Assembly: GCF_012641265.1 (NCBI RefSeq)
Contig: NZ_JABAHZ010000002.1
Span: 186,001-250,000, forward strand
Direction of reading: 5' to 3'
Length of the DNA stretch: 64,000 bases
Origin: Chitinophaga eiseniae
GTDB taxonomy: Bacteria; Bacteroidota; Bacteroidia; Chitinophagales; Chitinophagaceae
Shown: piece after piece, positions 6,196 through 15,971 of the stretch
Layout of the letters: each line of letters starts with the position of its first letter
How positions within the stretch are numbered: the first letter of the stretch is position 1
Notes under the pieces: generated by a model
What the model was told of the DNA's origin: nothing
Databases searched by the model: none
The model's input: only the letters and a program-made list of their open reading frames with translations
Program-made: the position numbers and the translations under genes

Positions 6196-8625
6196 TCAAT
6201 CCTCCTCTTCTTCAGCAGCGGGTAACTTCACAAAAGCACTTCTCCGGGGCGCTGGCATCACCGCATGTTCGCCATGGACGGCCTTCCACACCACTTCGTT
6301 CAATTCCAGGTCCGGTACCCGGTCTTCATGCGCCAGGTCAAAATTAGCGGAGCGGCGGGCGCTTTCATTCCAGGCCATATTTCTTTCATGAATATCTACC
6401 TGGGCAGGCAATGCAGTATACGGCGCCAGATCCGGAGTGGCGGTAAACAGTTCCCACATAGGGGTGGCCGCCGCGTCGTACTGGCTCATGGGCGGCAAGC
6501 CCAGGATCAGCTCCATGGTACGCAACATACCAGAAGTGGAGTACATGTTATGATTTACCGACTTTCTTTTTATATAGGGACTAATAACATACGCCGTGGA
6601 GCGATGCGCATCGATATGATCAGGACCATTTTGGGCATCATCTTCCAGGATAAAAATGGCGCTCTCCTTCCATATCTTACTATGGGAGATGTAATCCACC
6701 AACTGCCCTACCGCCAGGTCATTGTCTGCCACGGCAGCATAAGGAGAATAAGCTCCCTTCCTCATACCGCTGGTATGGTCATTGCCCAGGCGGATACTGT
6801 TAAAACGAGGCAACGCATCGATAGCCAGCAGGGAATCAAAATCATGCTGCCATATTTGTTGACGGGCCACATCCTGGATACCCAGATCGAAAGAAGGATA
6901 ATTAGTGCAGAAGTTATTTTCCAATGATTTTAACGATGCCTTACCCTTCCCTGCAAATTCTCCGTAAGTCCGGTAGCTGATACCCGCACGGTGACAGTAG
7001 TCCCAGATAAATCCCTTTTTAGGATAGGCTATTTTCCGACTACCTTCGTAGTCATATGTACCACCACGGCCACCATAGCTGGTGGGCCAGGTTTTTTCGA
7101 CATAATCTGTAGCATAGGCGGCTGTGCTCCAGTTATGGCCATCGGCGCTTACTTCTGCATCTACATAAAAATTATCCAGCAACACAAAATTCTTTACCAG
7201 GCTATGCTGGTTAGGGGTAATCCGGTCGGGGAAAATACAAAGACTGCTATCGCCATTTCCTGTTGCTATATCGCCCAGCACCTGGTCGTAGGTACGGTTT
7301 TCTTTAATAATGTAGAAAACATATTTGATAGGAGAACTTTGTCCTGCTTCCCTGGGAATAGGGTTGCCAGCTTCTCCCGCAGCAGTACGCTCTTTTTCTT
7401 TGTTGTAGGGAGTATTTTCATACACCAACCGCGACCAGCGGGCCAGCAGGGCATCACCAGGTGTATTGAAAACAGACAGGGTACCTTTAAACAGCCCGCC
7501 AATATACTGTACAGGCCTATCTTTCCGGGTATTCCCCTGGTGGGAGCCACTCTCATCCTTTTTGCTGACAGGATTGGGGCCATCAGGATTGGCCATCGAT
7601 GTAAATCCTTTACCGTTGGCTACCCATAACTTGCGTCCTATCATCCGTACGCAGGTAGGATACCAACCTACGGGAATAAAGCCTTTGGAACGGCTTTTAC
7701 CAGGATTGGATACATCAAAAACAGCCAGGCAGTTGTTGTCGGCATTAGCAATGTAGAGTTGTTGATTGTTGGCAGATAAAGCCAGGCCATTTGTAGTAGA
7801 GCCGGTAGGCGCATCCGGATAAAGTGCTGTTTGCAGCGTTTCTATCACCTTCTGATCTGCCGTGCGGATCACCGATACTGCATTATCATTAGCATTGGCC
7901 ACATATAAATATTTCCCATTGTCAGACAATATCATTTCATTAGGATGGCTACCTACATCAATAGAGCCCTGTAATTTCCGGGCTTTCAAATCAAATACGG
8001 CCACTTCATCTTTACCCCACAGGGAAATATACAAACTGCTTTTGTCTTTAGATAACACCACTGTATAAGCTTCTGCGGGCAAGGGAATACGGGCATCTAC
8101 CCTATTCGTTTGCAGGTCAATAATATACAAACTATTATCTTCCTTTGTAACCACGTATAGCCGGGTACGTGAGTAATCGGCCACCATTCCGGTAGGGCAT
8201 ATTTTTTCCTTTGGCCAGCTCAAACCTAACCGGATACTGTCTGTTACCTGCAAATGATTATTATTGATGGAATATTGCCAGATCACATTATCGTTGGCGC
8301 CGGATGCATACAGCTTTTGTTCATCTTTACTGAAGGCCAGTCCTAACCAGGCTTTAGGAATGGTTACTTCATCCAGTTGCAGTTCCTTTTTCGCGTCGAG
8401 CAGCTGGATGGTTTGCTTGCTTTGTCCATTATTGGTAACGGCTACATATTTCCCGGAAGGAGATACCACCATATTTAAGGGAAGATCGCCCAATGGCAAC
8501 GAGTGCCCCACCGGGGTTAAAGACCAGCCATTAGGCAGCAATACACGCTTTGCCACAGTGTCAATTGATTGCCCGTTTACCTGTAAGGCGGCCAGTAACA
8601 GCGCGCCCCAACATAATTTTTTCAT
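6196..8625 (-). CDS. YncE-like propeller / phosphoesterase fusion protein
   Basis: An 809-residue secreted protein with signal peptide MKKLCWGALLLAALQVNGQS. Residues about 40-360 are repeated propeller blades of the YncE/YVTN type, each with a phrase such as GKYLYVANANDNAVSVI or NQQLYIANADNNCLAVFD. Residues about 430-760 are a phosphoesterase domain of the PF04185 type, with IIKENRTYDQVLGD, DNFYVDAEVSADGHNWS and IFILEDDAQNGPDHIDAHRS. That family contains phospholipases C and acid phosphatases; the substrate of this fusion type is unknown. It precedes the GH125 mannosidase in the same direction, hinting at a joint role on a phosphorylated glycan, which is inference only. Confidence 0.85.
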   Translation of the reverse strand: MKKLCWGALLLAALQVNGQSIDTVAKRVLLPNGWSLTPVGHSLPLGDLPLNMVVSPSGKYVAVTNNGQSKQTIQLLDAKKELQLDEVTIPKAWLGLAFSKDEQKLYASGANDNVIWQYSINNNHLQVTDSIRLGLSWPKEKICPTGMVADYSRTRLYVVTKEDNSLYIIDLQTNRVDARIPLPAEAYTVVLSKDKSSLYISLWGKDEVAVFDLKARKLQGSIDVGSHPNEMILSDNGKYLYVANANDNAVSVIRTADQKVIETLQTALYPDAPTGSTTNGLALSANNQQLYIANADNNCLAVFDVSNPGKSRSKGFIPVGWYPTCVRMIGRKLWVANGKGFTSMANPDGPNPVSKKDESGSHQGNTRKDRPVQYIGGLFKGTLSVFNTPGDALLARWSRLVYENTPYNKEKERTAAGEAGNPIPREAGQSSPIKYVFYIIKENRTYDQVLGDIATGNGDSSLCIFPDRITPNQHSLVKNFVLLDNFYVDAEVSADGHNWSTAAYATDYVEKTWPTSYGGRGGTYDYEGSRKIAYPKKGFIWDYCHRAGISYRTYGEFAGKGKASLKSLENNFCTNYPSFDLGIQDVARQQIWQHDFDSLLAIDALPRFNSIRLGNDHTSGMRKGAYSPYAAVADNDLAVGQLVDYISHSKIWKESAIFILEDDAQNGPDHIDAHRSTAYVISPYIKRKSVNHNMYSTSGMLRTMELILGLPPMSQYDAAATPMWELFTATPDLAPYTALPAQVDIHERNMAWNESARRSANFDLAHEDRVPDLELNEVVWKAVHGEHAVMPAPRRSAFVKLPAAEEEED

Positions 8626-8721
8626 AGCGATTTCAATAAGTGAAGCGGTAAAAATAAAATGAACAGCCGGGTCGTCGTCCTATCTTGCTAAAAGGTAATA
8701 CTAAGATAATATAGATCAAAA

Positions 8722-8827
8722 AGCTGAAAGCACAAAGCAAAAAGCTATTGTGGAGAATGATCTTAGCGGATACTTAAAATCGCTTTAATCATTCTCCACA
8801 ATAGCTTTTTGCTTTGCGCTTTCAGCT
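8722..8827. repeat. Interspersed palindromic repeat, copy 1
   Basis: Two 39-nt arms (8722-8760 and 8789-8827) are complementary except for one position, which is a G-U pair in minus-strand RNA. They flank a 28-nt centre. A diverged copy with the same arm core (AAAAGCTATTGTGGA) and the same centre pattern lies at 32505-32613. This copy begins 5 nt after the icmF stop codon, so it may serve as a 3'-end structure or terminator for icmF. Confidence 0.8.
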
Positions 8828-8832
8828 CTTTA

Positions 8833-11800
8833 TTACATGTTCCTTCTATACTGCCCTCCCACTTCATACAGGGCATGGGTAATCTGACCAAGGGAACAGT
8901 GCTTCACTGTTTCCATTAATTCTGCGAAGAGGTTCCCATTGTTCACCGCTACCTGCTGCAGGTGCTTCAGTGCTGCTTCACTCTTGTGTTCATGCCTGCG
9001 TTGGAAGGCTTCCAGGGTGTGGATCTGGAATTCTTTTTCTTCCGTGGTGGAGCGGATTACTTCTGCCGGGATGATGGTGGGTGAACCATTTTTATTCAGG
9101 AAGGTATTTACCCCTACTATCGGGAACTCGCCAGTATGTTTCAACGACTCATAGTACAGGCTTTCTTCCTGTATTTTATTCCGTTGATACATTCTTTCCA
9201 TGGCGCCTAAAACGCCGCCACGTTCGGTAATACGGTTAAACTCTGCCAGCACAGCTTCTTCCACCAGGTCGGTCAGTTCTTCAATGAAGAAGGAACCTTG
9301 CACGGGGTTTTCATTTTTAGCAGTACCCAGTTCCCGGTTGATAATCAGCTGAATAGCCATCGCCCTTCTCACGCTTTCCTCTGTAGGAGTAGTAATGGCT
9401 TCGTCGTACGCGTTGGTATGTAGCGAATTACAGTTATCATAAATAGCGTACAATGCCTGTAACGTAGTACGGATATCGTTAAAATCGATTTCCTGTGCGT
9501 GTAAACTCCGACCGGAAGTCTGGATATGATATTTCAGTTTCTGGGAACGGTCGTTGCCTTTGTATTTATACTTAATGGCTTTAGCCCAGATACGGCGGGC
9601 CACGCGGCCTATCACCGCATATTCAGGGTCCATGCCGTTGCTGAAGAAGAATGACAGGTTGGGCGCAAAGTCATCGATATTCATGCCCCTGCTCAGGTAG
9701 TATTCTACATAGGTAAATCCATTGGCCAGCGTAAATGCAAGCTGGGTAATAGGATTGGCGCCTGCTTCTGCAATATGGTACCCTGAAATACTTACAGAGT
9801 AGAAGTTGCGTACTTTCTGGGTGATGAAATATTCCTGCACGTCGCCCATCAGCTTCAAAGCAAATTCGGTAGAGAAGATGCAGGTATTCTGTGCCTGGTC
9901 TTCTTTCAGGATATCTGCCTGTACAGTACCACGTACCGTACTGAGGGCATGGGCCTTAATTTTCTCATATACTTCCCGGTCCAGTACTTCTTCTCCCGAA
10001 ATACCCAACAGCTCCAGGCCCAGGCCATCATTGCCGGCAGGCAGATCGCCGTTGTAATGTGGCAGCGGGTGATCTTTGAACTTTTGGGCTATCAGGGATT
10101 TCACTTTTTCGGTTAGTCCCTGTTCCTTGATATATTTCTCGCATTGCTGGTCAATGGCGGCATTCATGAAAAACGCCAGCAGGATGGGCGCAGGGCCATT
10201 GATGGTCATCGATACCGAAGTTTTGGGATCACAGAGATCAAAACCACTGTATAATTTTTTAGCATCATCCACCGTGGCAATGCTTACGCCGGAGTTACCC
10301 ACTTTACCGTAAATATCGGGTCTTACCGCAGGATCTTCTCCGTACAGCGTAACGCTGTCGAAAGCGGTAGACAGTCGTTTTGCCGGCTGGTCGAGCGATA
10401 CGTAGTGGAAACGTTTATTCGTTCTTTCCGGGCCGCCTTCCCCGGCAAACATACGGGTAGGATCTTCTCCTTCCCTTTTCAGCGGGAATACACCGGCGGC
10501 ATAAGGGAATTCTCCCGGCAGGTTTTCTGTGAGCTGCCAGCGAAGAATATCGCCCCAGTCGTTGTATTTGGGCAGGCTTACTTTCGGAATCCTGCTATGG
10601 CTCAGGCTTTCGGAATACAGTGGAAGTTTGATCACTTTATCCCTTACCTGGAATTCATAAAAATCGGCGGTATATTTTTTCACCAGGGCGGGCCACTCTT
10701 CTACCAGTTTTTTACATTCCGGGTGCAGGGCCTTTTCCAGGTGCGCCTTAATATCAGCCAGGGCAGCGGCCTGCGACGGTTGCAGGGCAGCCACGCCGGC
10801 TACCTGGTACAATTGGGTAGCCAATTTGCATTGCTCATTTACCCAGTTGCTATAATCGCCAATAGCCTCTGCAATTTCGGCGAGGTAGCGCACGCGGGCT
10901 GGCGGTATGATCTGCGATTTGGTGGAGGTAGATTTAATGCTTTCATGTGGCATAGGACCGAAGCTGATACCAGCTTTTTCCGTTACCTTCTCCATTACTT
11001 TTTCATAGAGCAGGTTGATGCCGGCATCGTTGAACTGGGAGGCAATAGAACCTACTACCGGCAGTTCTTCTTCTTTCGCGTTCCAGAGGTTATGGTTGCG
11101 TTTATATTGCTTGCGTACATCGTGCAGGGCATCGAGTGCGCCGGCTTTATCAAATTTATTGATGGCGATCACATCAGCATAGTCGAGCATGTTGATTTTC
11201 TCCAGCTGGGAAGCGGCGCCATATTCCGGTGTCATTACATACAGCGATACATCGCAGTAGTCGGTGATAGCGGTATCGCTCTGGCCTATACCCGATGTTT
11301 CGAGGATGATAAAGTCGTAGGCGGCCAGCTTACAGACGTCGATCGCTTCCTGTATATGTTCGCTGATGGCTTTATCACTTTCGCGGGTGGCGAGGGAGCG
11401 CATATAGGCGCGCGGGTGATGGATAGAATTCATCCGGATACGATCGCCCAGCAGGGCGCCACCTGTCTTCTTTTTAGAAGGATCCACTGAAATAACCGCA
11501 ACGGTTTTATCGGTAGTATGATTCAGGAAGCGGCGTACCAGTTCATCGGTCACGCTACTTTTACCTGCACCTCCGGTGCCGGTGATCCCCAGTACCGGCG
11601 ATTTTTCGGGTTCTCCTGCGGTAGAAGTGATGCGCGCGCCGGCTGCTTCATCTACGGTTACCACAGTACGGGCTTTTTGTCCGCTGAGCAGTGCTACCGG
11701 GATATCGTTTTCTGCCAGGCTGATAGCACGGGCAATAATTTTCGGGTTTTTATCTTTCCGGAGCTGTGGGATGTCTTCTACGTTGCTGCCGGCAGGCAAA

Positions 11801-12234
11801 GGTTTAATGGCTATATCACATTGGCGGATCAGGTCTTCGATCATGCCTTCCAGGCCCATTTGCCGGCCGTCATCGGGCGAGTAGAGGCGTGCAATGCCAT
11901 AGGCATGCAGCTCTTCTATTTCCACGGGGAGAATAGTGCCACCTCCACCACCGAATATCTTTATATGTCCGCAGCCTTTTTGCTGGAGCAGGTCATACAT
12001 ATACTTGAAAAACTCCACATGACCACCCTGGTAGGAAGTCACGGCTATGCCCTGGGCATCTTCCTGTATGGCACAGTCAACGATTTCCGCAGCGGAGCGA
12101 TTGTGTCCCAGATGTATGACTTCGGCGCCCTTTGCCTGCATAATGCGCCGCATGATGTTAATGGCGGCATCATGGCCGTCGAATAAAGCGGCCGCCGTTA
12201 CAATGCGCACCTTATTTTGTGGTGTATAAGACAT
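8833..12234 (-). CDS. icmF: Fused isobutyryl-CoA-type mutase IcmF
   Basis: A 1133-residue B12-dependent acyl-CoA mutase with the IcmF layout. Residues 1-140 are the cobalamin-binding domain, with D19-x-H21 in [11 protein letters not shown]; the final Gly of the usual DxHxxG is Ala here. Residues about 210-420 are a MeaB-like G-protein chaperone with P-loop GTGGAGKS (219-226), [15 protein letters not shown] and NKFD. The rest is the mutase TIM barrel, including ASTM-like segments such as [18 protein letters not shown]. IcmF interconverts isobutyryl-CoA and n-butyryl-CoA, or related branched acyl-CoAs, while the fused GTPase guards cofactor loading. The gene stands alone, with a palindromic element just upstream and a repeat just downstream. 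Confidence 0.93.
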   Translation of the reverse strand: MSYTPQNKVRIVTAAALFDGHDAAINIMRRIMQAKGAEVIHLGHNRSAAEIVDCAIQEDAQGIAVTSYQGGHVEFFKYMYDLLQQKGCGHIKIFGGGGGTILPVEIEELHAYGIARLYSPDDGRQMGLEGMIEDLIRQCDIAIKPLPAGSNVEDIPQLRKDKNPKIIARAISLAENDIPVALLSGQKARTVVTVDEAAGARITSTAGEPEKSPVLGITGTGGAGKSSVTDELVRRFLNHTTDKTVAVISVDPSKKKTGGALLGDRIRMNSIHHPRAYMRSLATRESDKAISEHIQEAIDVCKLAAYDFIILETSGIGQSDTAITDYCDVSLYVMTPEYGAASQLEKINMLDYADVIAINKFDKAGALDALHDVRKQYKRNHNLWNAKEEELPVVGSIASQFNDAGINLLYEKVMEKVTEKAGISFGPMPHESIKSTSTKSQIIPPARVRYLAEIAEAIGDYSNWVNEQCKLATQLYQVAGVAALQPSQAAALADIKAHLEKALHPECKKLVEEWPALVKKYTADFYEFQVRDKVIKLPLYSESLSHSRIPKVSLPKYNDWGDILRWQLTENLPGEFPYAAGVFPLKREGEDPTRMFAGEGGPERTNKRFHYVSLDQPAKRLSTAFDSVTLYGEDPAVRPDIYGKVGNSGVSIATVDDAKKLYSGFDLCDPKTSVSMTINGPAPILLAFFMNAAIDQQCEKYIKEQGLTEKVKSLIAQKFKDHPLPHYNGDLPAGNDGLGLELLGISGEEVLDREVYEKIKAHALSTVRGTVQADILKEDQAQNTCIFSTEFALKLMGDVQEYFITQKVRNFYSVSISGYHIAEAGANPITQLAFTLANGFTYVEYYLSRGMNIDDFAPNLSFFFSNGMDPEYAVIGRVARRIWAKAIKYKYKGNDRSQKLKYHIQTSGRSLHAQEIDFNDIRTTLQALYAIYDNCNSLHTNAYDEAITTPTEESVRRAMAIQLIINRELGTAKNENPVQGSFFIEELTDLVEEAVLAEFNRITERGGVLGAMERMYQRNKIQEESLYYESLKHTGEFPIVGVNTFLNKNGSPTIIPAEVIRSTTEEKEFQIHTLEAFQRRHEHKSEAALKHLQQVAVNNGNLFAELMETVKHCSLGQITHALYEVGGQYRRNM

Positions 12235-12242
12235 ATCAATAA

Positions 12243-12359
12243 CCGGTTTTTGTCACGCAAAGCAGCGGAGGAGCAAAGCAGCATAAGCGCTTGGTGTCTC
12301 TGCTCCTTTGTCGCTTTGCATGTTACTTGCGTGAGACTTGCAAGTTACGGAAAAACCGG
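12243..12359. repeat. Nested palindromic element upstream of icmF
   Basis: Outer arms CCGGTTTTT (12243-12251) and AAAAACCGG (12351-12359) enclose TCACGCAA (12253-12260) and TTGCGTGA (12327-12334). Inside these lie imperfect arms GCAAAGC...GGAGCA (from 12257) and TGCTCC...GCTTTGC (12301-12319). The whole 117-bp unit can fold into one long imperfect hairpin. It ends 9 bp from the icmF start codon. It may be a repeat-family member; no second copy was found here. Confidence 0.55.
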
Positions 12360-12474
12360 CTGAACTGCCGGCATGGCGCGGGTTTTATCAGAATTAGAAT
12401 TGATTGAACACCTGCCTCATCTTGTTGCAAAATTTTTAACTGATACCAAAATGAGTTAGTATTTCCCTAAAACA

Positions 12475-12509
12475 ACTTTCCCCTGTACAAAGCCTGTACA
12501 AGGGAAAGT
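12475..12509. terminator. Hairpin between regulator gene and icmF
   Basis: ACTTTCCCCTGTACA (12475-12489) pairs with TGTACAAGGGAAAGT (12495-12509). The single mismatch is a G-U pair in minus-strand RNA. It could terminate the Nudix-regulator transcript 400 bp away, but there is no long T run, so a leader structure of icmF is equally possible. Confidence 0.45.
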
Positions 12510-12916
12510 GTAAAGTTAAGACACAAGGCAGTAATGCTTAGCAGTCTTATGTTTCATAACGTGGAACTATAAAATCAAACTATTGATCAAATGATTTTGT
12601 AGTCTTCAAACTTATTAAATGGAATTTTTCTACATACGGCAAAAACAACAAAAAAATTTAGAGCGAACTCGTCTTAGATCCTGGTGATATACTGATATAA
12701 AGTCGTTTTATAGGATGTGTACATCTTACACAATCTTACTTAAAATTTTGTTAAAAACAAACTTTTTTTTCACCGTCGATAGAAAATTAACAGTGCAATT
12801 TTTACGCAGGTACATACCTTTTTAAACCCTTTCTGGAAAAGGACTTCAGCACTATAAATTTCAACGGAAATGAAAAATATTTAACAACCCCAGGCGAAAA
12901 AAGTACCAGAAACAGG

Positions 12917-13636
12917 TCAGAAGCCAATGCCCAGGTAGCGCTTCTTGCGCTGGTCATACTTGTCGAAATTAAACTTATATAGTTTGGCAGGACGATGAGG
13001 TACATCTTCCTCTTCTTCGTTCAGATCCATCAGTAAATCCATCGACAGAAACTTCTTCCGGAAATTACGGCGGTCGAGTTCCATATCCAGGATAGCCTCG
13101 TAGAGGTTTTGCAGTTCGCGGAGGGAAAACTTGCGGGGTAACAAATTGAAGCCAATAGGTTGTACGAGTACCTGCTGTTTGAGCCGCTCATGACAGGTAT
13201 CCAGGATCTGTTTATGGTCGAACGCCATTTCATGCAGGTCTTTTACGCTATGCCAGTGCAGTTCATTGTTATGCAGCTTCAGTTCTACATGTTCAATATT
13301 GACCAGGGAGTAATAGGCCACGGTAATGACCCGGCCGGCCGGATGGCGGTGAATGGCGCCAAAGGTCTGTACCTGTTCCATGTACACATCATCCAGTCCT
13401 GTACGTTCTTTCAGCACCCGGTAGGCTGCTTCATCGAGCTCCTCATCGGGCCGGACGATATCTCCCAGCAATGACCATTTACCTTTGAATTCTTTGAGGT
13501 CAGATTCTATCAGTAATACTTTCAGCTCATCATCATTAAAACCGAAAATGACACAATCTACCGAAATGGCTACCTTGAAATAATCCTTAATTTCAACAAG
13601 GTGCGTGTTGATGTTCTTGGTGTACATAGACATCAT
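12917..13636 (-). CDS. Nudix-related transcriptional regulator (NrtR/AraR type)
   Basis: A 239-residue protein with an N-terminal Nudix fold (about 20-155) and a C-terminal winged-helix domain (about 165-230, LLPRKFSLRELQNLYEAIL...DRRNFRKKFL), the layout of NrtR-type regulators. The Nudix box GDIVRPDEELDEAAYRVLKE keeps the overall shape, but the catalytic REUxEE core reads RVLKER, so hydrolase activity is unlikely and the fold probably senses a ligand. In Bacteroidota such proteins regulate sugar or NAD metabolism genes; the target here is unknown. It is divergent from ligA across 163 bp and lies upstream of icmF on the same strand. Confidence 0.85.
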   Translation of the reverse strand: MMSMYTKNINTHLVEIKDYFKVAISVDCVIFGFNDDELKVLLIESDLKEFKGKWSLLGDIVRPDEELDEAAYRVLKERTGLDDVYMEQVQTFGAIHRHPAGRVITVAYYSLVNIEHVELKLHNNELHWHSVKDLHEMAFDHKQILDTCHERLKQQVLVQPIGFNLLPRKFSLRELQNLYEAILDMELDRRNFRKKFLSMDLLMDLNEEEEDVPHRPAKLYKFNFDKYDQRKKRYLGIGF

Positions 13637-13799
13637 AATGAACGTGGAATTACAGCTATTGGTTATTTTAAATAACGTGCGGAATTATAATCAAATGAAA
13701 GAAAAAAAAAGCACATTTAAAACAAAATGGTCGAATTTTTTGAACAGCTATCCCTATCCTGAAAGATAAGTTTAAATTTACGTTTCAGTATCATACATT

Positions 13800-15908
13800 A
13801 TGTACACAAAGGAGATAGAAATAACCCTGGCGCAGCTGGCCAAAGACCTGCTAAGCCACTTGCAGCAACAACGGCTGCTGGATTCCGTTGACAATACCCT
13901 GGAAGCTTTACGCCGCGTGATCGCTTACAACGACTGGCGTTATTATGTGCAAAGCGAACCTGTTATGAGCGACTACGAGTACGACCAGCTATTTGCCTGG
14001 TTGAAAAAGCTGGAACAGGAGCATCCACATCTGATCAGCGCCGACTCTCCTACCCAACGGGTAGCCCAGGGACTTACCAAGGAATTTGTGACGGTGCCCC
14101 ACCTGGTCCCCATGCTCAGCCTGGAAAACTCCTACAATGCAGACGACCTGCTCGACTGGGATCGTAAAGCACGGGAAAGCGCAGGCCTGGCCGAAATTGA
14201 ATATTGTATAGAACCCAAGTTCGACGGCGCCAGCATCTCCCTGATATATGAAGACGACCACCTCTCCCGCGGCGCCACCCGTGGCGACGGCGTAGCCGGC
14301 GAGGATATCACTACCAACATAAAACAAATCCGCTCTATCCCACTATCGGCCAGCTTCTCAAAATATGGGATTCACCAGATTGAGATCCGCGGAGAAGTGC
14401 TGATCAACAAAAATACCTTTAAAGCCTTCAATGATAAACGCATTGCTGAAAACCTGCCACCACTGGCTAATCCGCGCAATGCTGCTTCCGGTTCCCTGCG
14501 CATGGTGGATCCTAACGAAGTAGCCAAACGCGGACTGGAAGCGTTTCTATATCATATGAGCTACCATACTATGAACCCGGGGCAATCGGAACCCGCCGCA
14601 CTGCAAACACACAGCGGTACGCTGGAGCTGTTGTCAACATTGGGCTTCCGCAGCCCCGCCAAAGAAAAGAAAGTGGTAAAAGGCATACAAGCCGTGATCG
14701 ACTATTGCCTTTTCTTTGAAACCGAGCGTGATAATCTCCCCTACGAAATTGATGGTATGGTGATCAAAGTCAATGACTATGATCTGCAGGATAAGCTGGG
14801 TATGACCACCCACCATCCCCGCTGGGCCATTGCTTATAAGTTTAAGGCCAGACAAGCCACCAGTAAGCTGCGCAGCGTAGAATTCCAGGTGGGCCGCACC
14901 GGCTCCATTACCCCCGTGGCCAAAATTGACCCGGTACCTATTGGCGGTGTTACGGTAGGATCTATCTCTCTTTTTAATGAAGAAGTGATCAAAGAAAAAG
15001 ACCTGAAACTGGGCGACACGGTGCTAGTAGAAAGAGCCGGCGATGTAATCCCTTATATTGTAAAATCAGTAGCTGATCTGAGGGACGGCAGCGAACGGGA
15101 AATTGTATTCCCTACCCATTGCCCGGTATGCGGCGATAAGCTGGTAAAACCGGCAGAAGAAAGTGTATGGCGTTGCACCAATATCAACTGTGAAGCACAG
15201 GTGGTAGAGAGAATGATACATTTTGTGAGTAAAGACGCTATGGATATCAAGAGCTTCGGAGAAAGCAATGTGCGCAAATTCTTTGCAGCCGGCCTGATGC
15301 ATGATATCCCCGGTATCTATGAACTCGACTTTGAGAAGATTGGCGCCATGGAAGGATTTGGTAAAAAATCTCTCACCAACCTGCAATCCGCTATAGAACA
15401 ATCTAAAAGTCAGCCGCTACACCGGTTAATATTCGGGCTGGGCATACGCTATGTAGGCGAAACCACCGCCAAAACACTGGCCAATGCAGTGACCTATATT
15501 ATGGATCTCCAACATTGGACGGAGGAACAAATATTAGCGCTGGAAGATATAGGGCCCAAAGTAGCCGGATCTATCCGTTCATTTTTTGCCAATGCCGATA
15601 ATATTGCCATGCTACATAAACTGGCTTCGCTGGGGATTAACATGGAAAATACCAAAAAATCGACGGTAATATCTGGTAACCTCAACGGGCAAACGTTTTT
15701 ATTTACCGGCACCCTTTATAAGCTGAAACGTAGTGAAGCCGAGGAACTGGTAGAACAGGAAGGCGGTAAAATAGTGAGTGGCGTAAGCAGCAAACTCAAT
15801 TACCTGGTAGTAGGCGAAGAAGCTGGCAGCAAACTGGAAAAAGCCAAAAAAATCAATACTATTAAGATATTGACAGAAGACGAGTTTCTCGTTCTGATCA
15901 ACAAATAA
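13800..15908 (+). CDS. ligA: NAD-dependent DNA ligase LigA
   Basis: A 702-residue ligase that seals nicks during replication and repair using NAD. The adenylation motif is K140-F-D-G in IEPKFDGAS. An N-terminal Ia domain (NDWRYYVQSEPVMSDYEYD), an OB fold, a four-Cys zinc finger (CPVCGDKL...WRCTNINCEAQ, about 441-466), helix-hairpin-helix repeats and a C-terminal BRCT domain follow in the usual order. It is about 30 residues longer than E. coli LigA, mostly from a short helical N-terminal extension. The start ATG follows a TACGTTTC sequence (13779-13786) that resembles a -7 box, so the leader may be very short. A weak hairpin follows the stop. Confidence 0.97.
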   Translation: MYTKEIEITLAQLAKDLLSHLQQQRLLDSVDNTLEALRRVIAYNDWRYYVQSEPVMSDYEYDQLFAWLKKLEQEHPHLISADSPTQRVAQGLTKEFVTVPHLVPMLSLENSYNADDLLDWDRKARESAGLAEIEYCIEPKFDGASISLIYEDDHLSRGATRGDGVAGEDITTNIKQIRSIPLSASFSKYGIHQIEIRGEVLINKNTFKAFNDKRIAENLPPLANPRNAASGSLRMVDPNEVAKRGLEAFLYHMSYHTMNPGQSEPAALQTHSGTLELLSTLGFRSPAKEKKVVKGIQAVIDYCLFFETERDNLPYEIDGMVIKVNDYDLQDKLGMTTHHPRWAIAYKFKARQATSKLRSVEFQVGRTGSITPVAKIDPVPIGGVTVGSISLFNEEVIKEKDLKLGDTVLVERAGDVIPYIVKSVADLRDGSEREIVFPTHCPVCGDKLVKPAEESVWRCTNINCEAQVVERMIHFVSKDAMDIKSFGESNVRKFFAAGLMHDIPGIYELDFEKIGAMEGFGKKSLTNLQSAIEQSKSQPLHRLIFGLGIRYVGETTAKTLANAVTYIMDLQHWTEEQILALEDIGPKVAGSIRSFFANADNIAMLHKLASLGINMENTKKSTVISGNLNGQTFLFTGTLYKLKRSEAEELVEQEGGKIVSGVSSKLNYLVVGEEAGSKLEKAKKINTIKILTEDEFLVLINK

Positions 15909-15918
15909 TCATACCTGC

Positions 15919-15950
15919 AACGCCTGCTGGCAATAGCAGGTGTTGTTATT
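15919..15950 (+). terminator. Possible terminator after ligA
   Basis: AACGCCTGCT (15919-15928) pairs with AGCAGGTGTT (15935-15944) including one G-T pair, with a 6-nt loop. The following sequence GTTATT is only moderately T-rich. tadA starts 28 nt further on, so partial read-through is likely. Confidence 0.5.
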
Positions 15951-15971
15951 GACAGCTAATGAGCAAGTGAT

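Larger units (their letters stand above)
12235..12916. other. Intergenic region upstream of icmF
   Basis: This 682-bp gap has no credible gene. It contains a nested palindromic element (12243-12359), a strong hairpin (12475-12509) and a possible leftward -7 box reading TAAGTTTG on the minus strand (12607-12614). If that box is used, icmF has a leader of more than 350 nt carrying both structures. The rest is AT-rich without visible features. Confidence 0.5.

Noticed and set aside
10405..11490. 361-residue rightward frame opposite icmF
   Set aside because: Complement of a strongly conserved gene; no domain or signal recognisable in its translation.
12698..12735. Short palindrome GATGTGTACATC
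   Set aside because: Five-bp arms only, far from any start codon.
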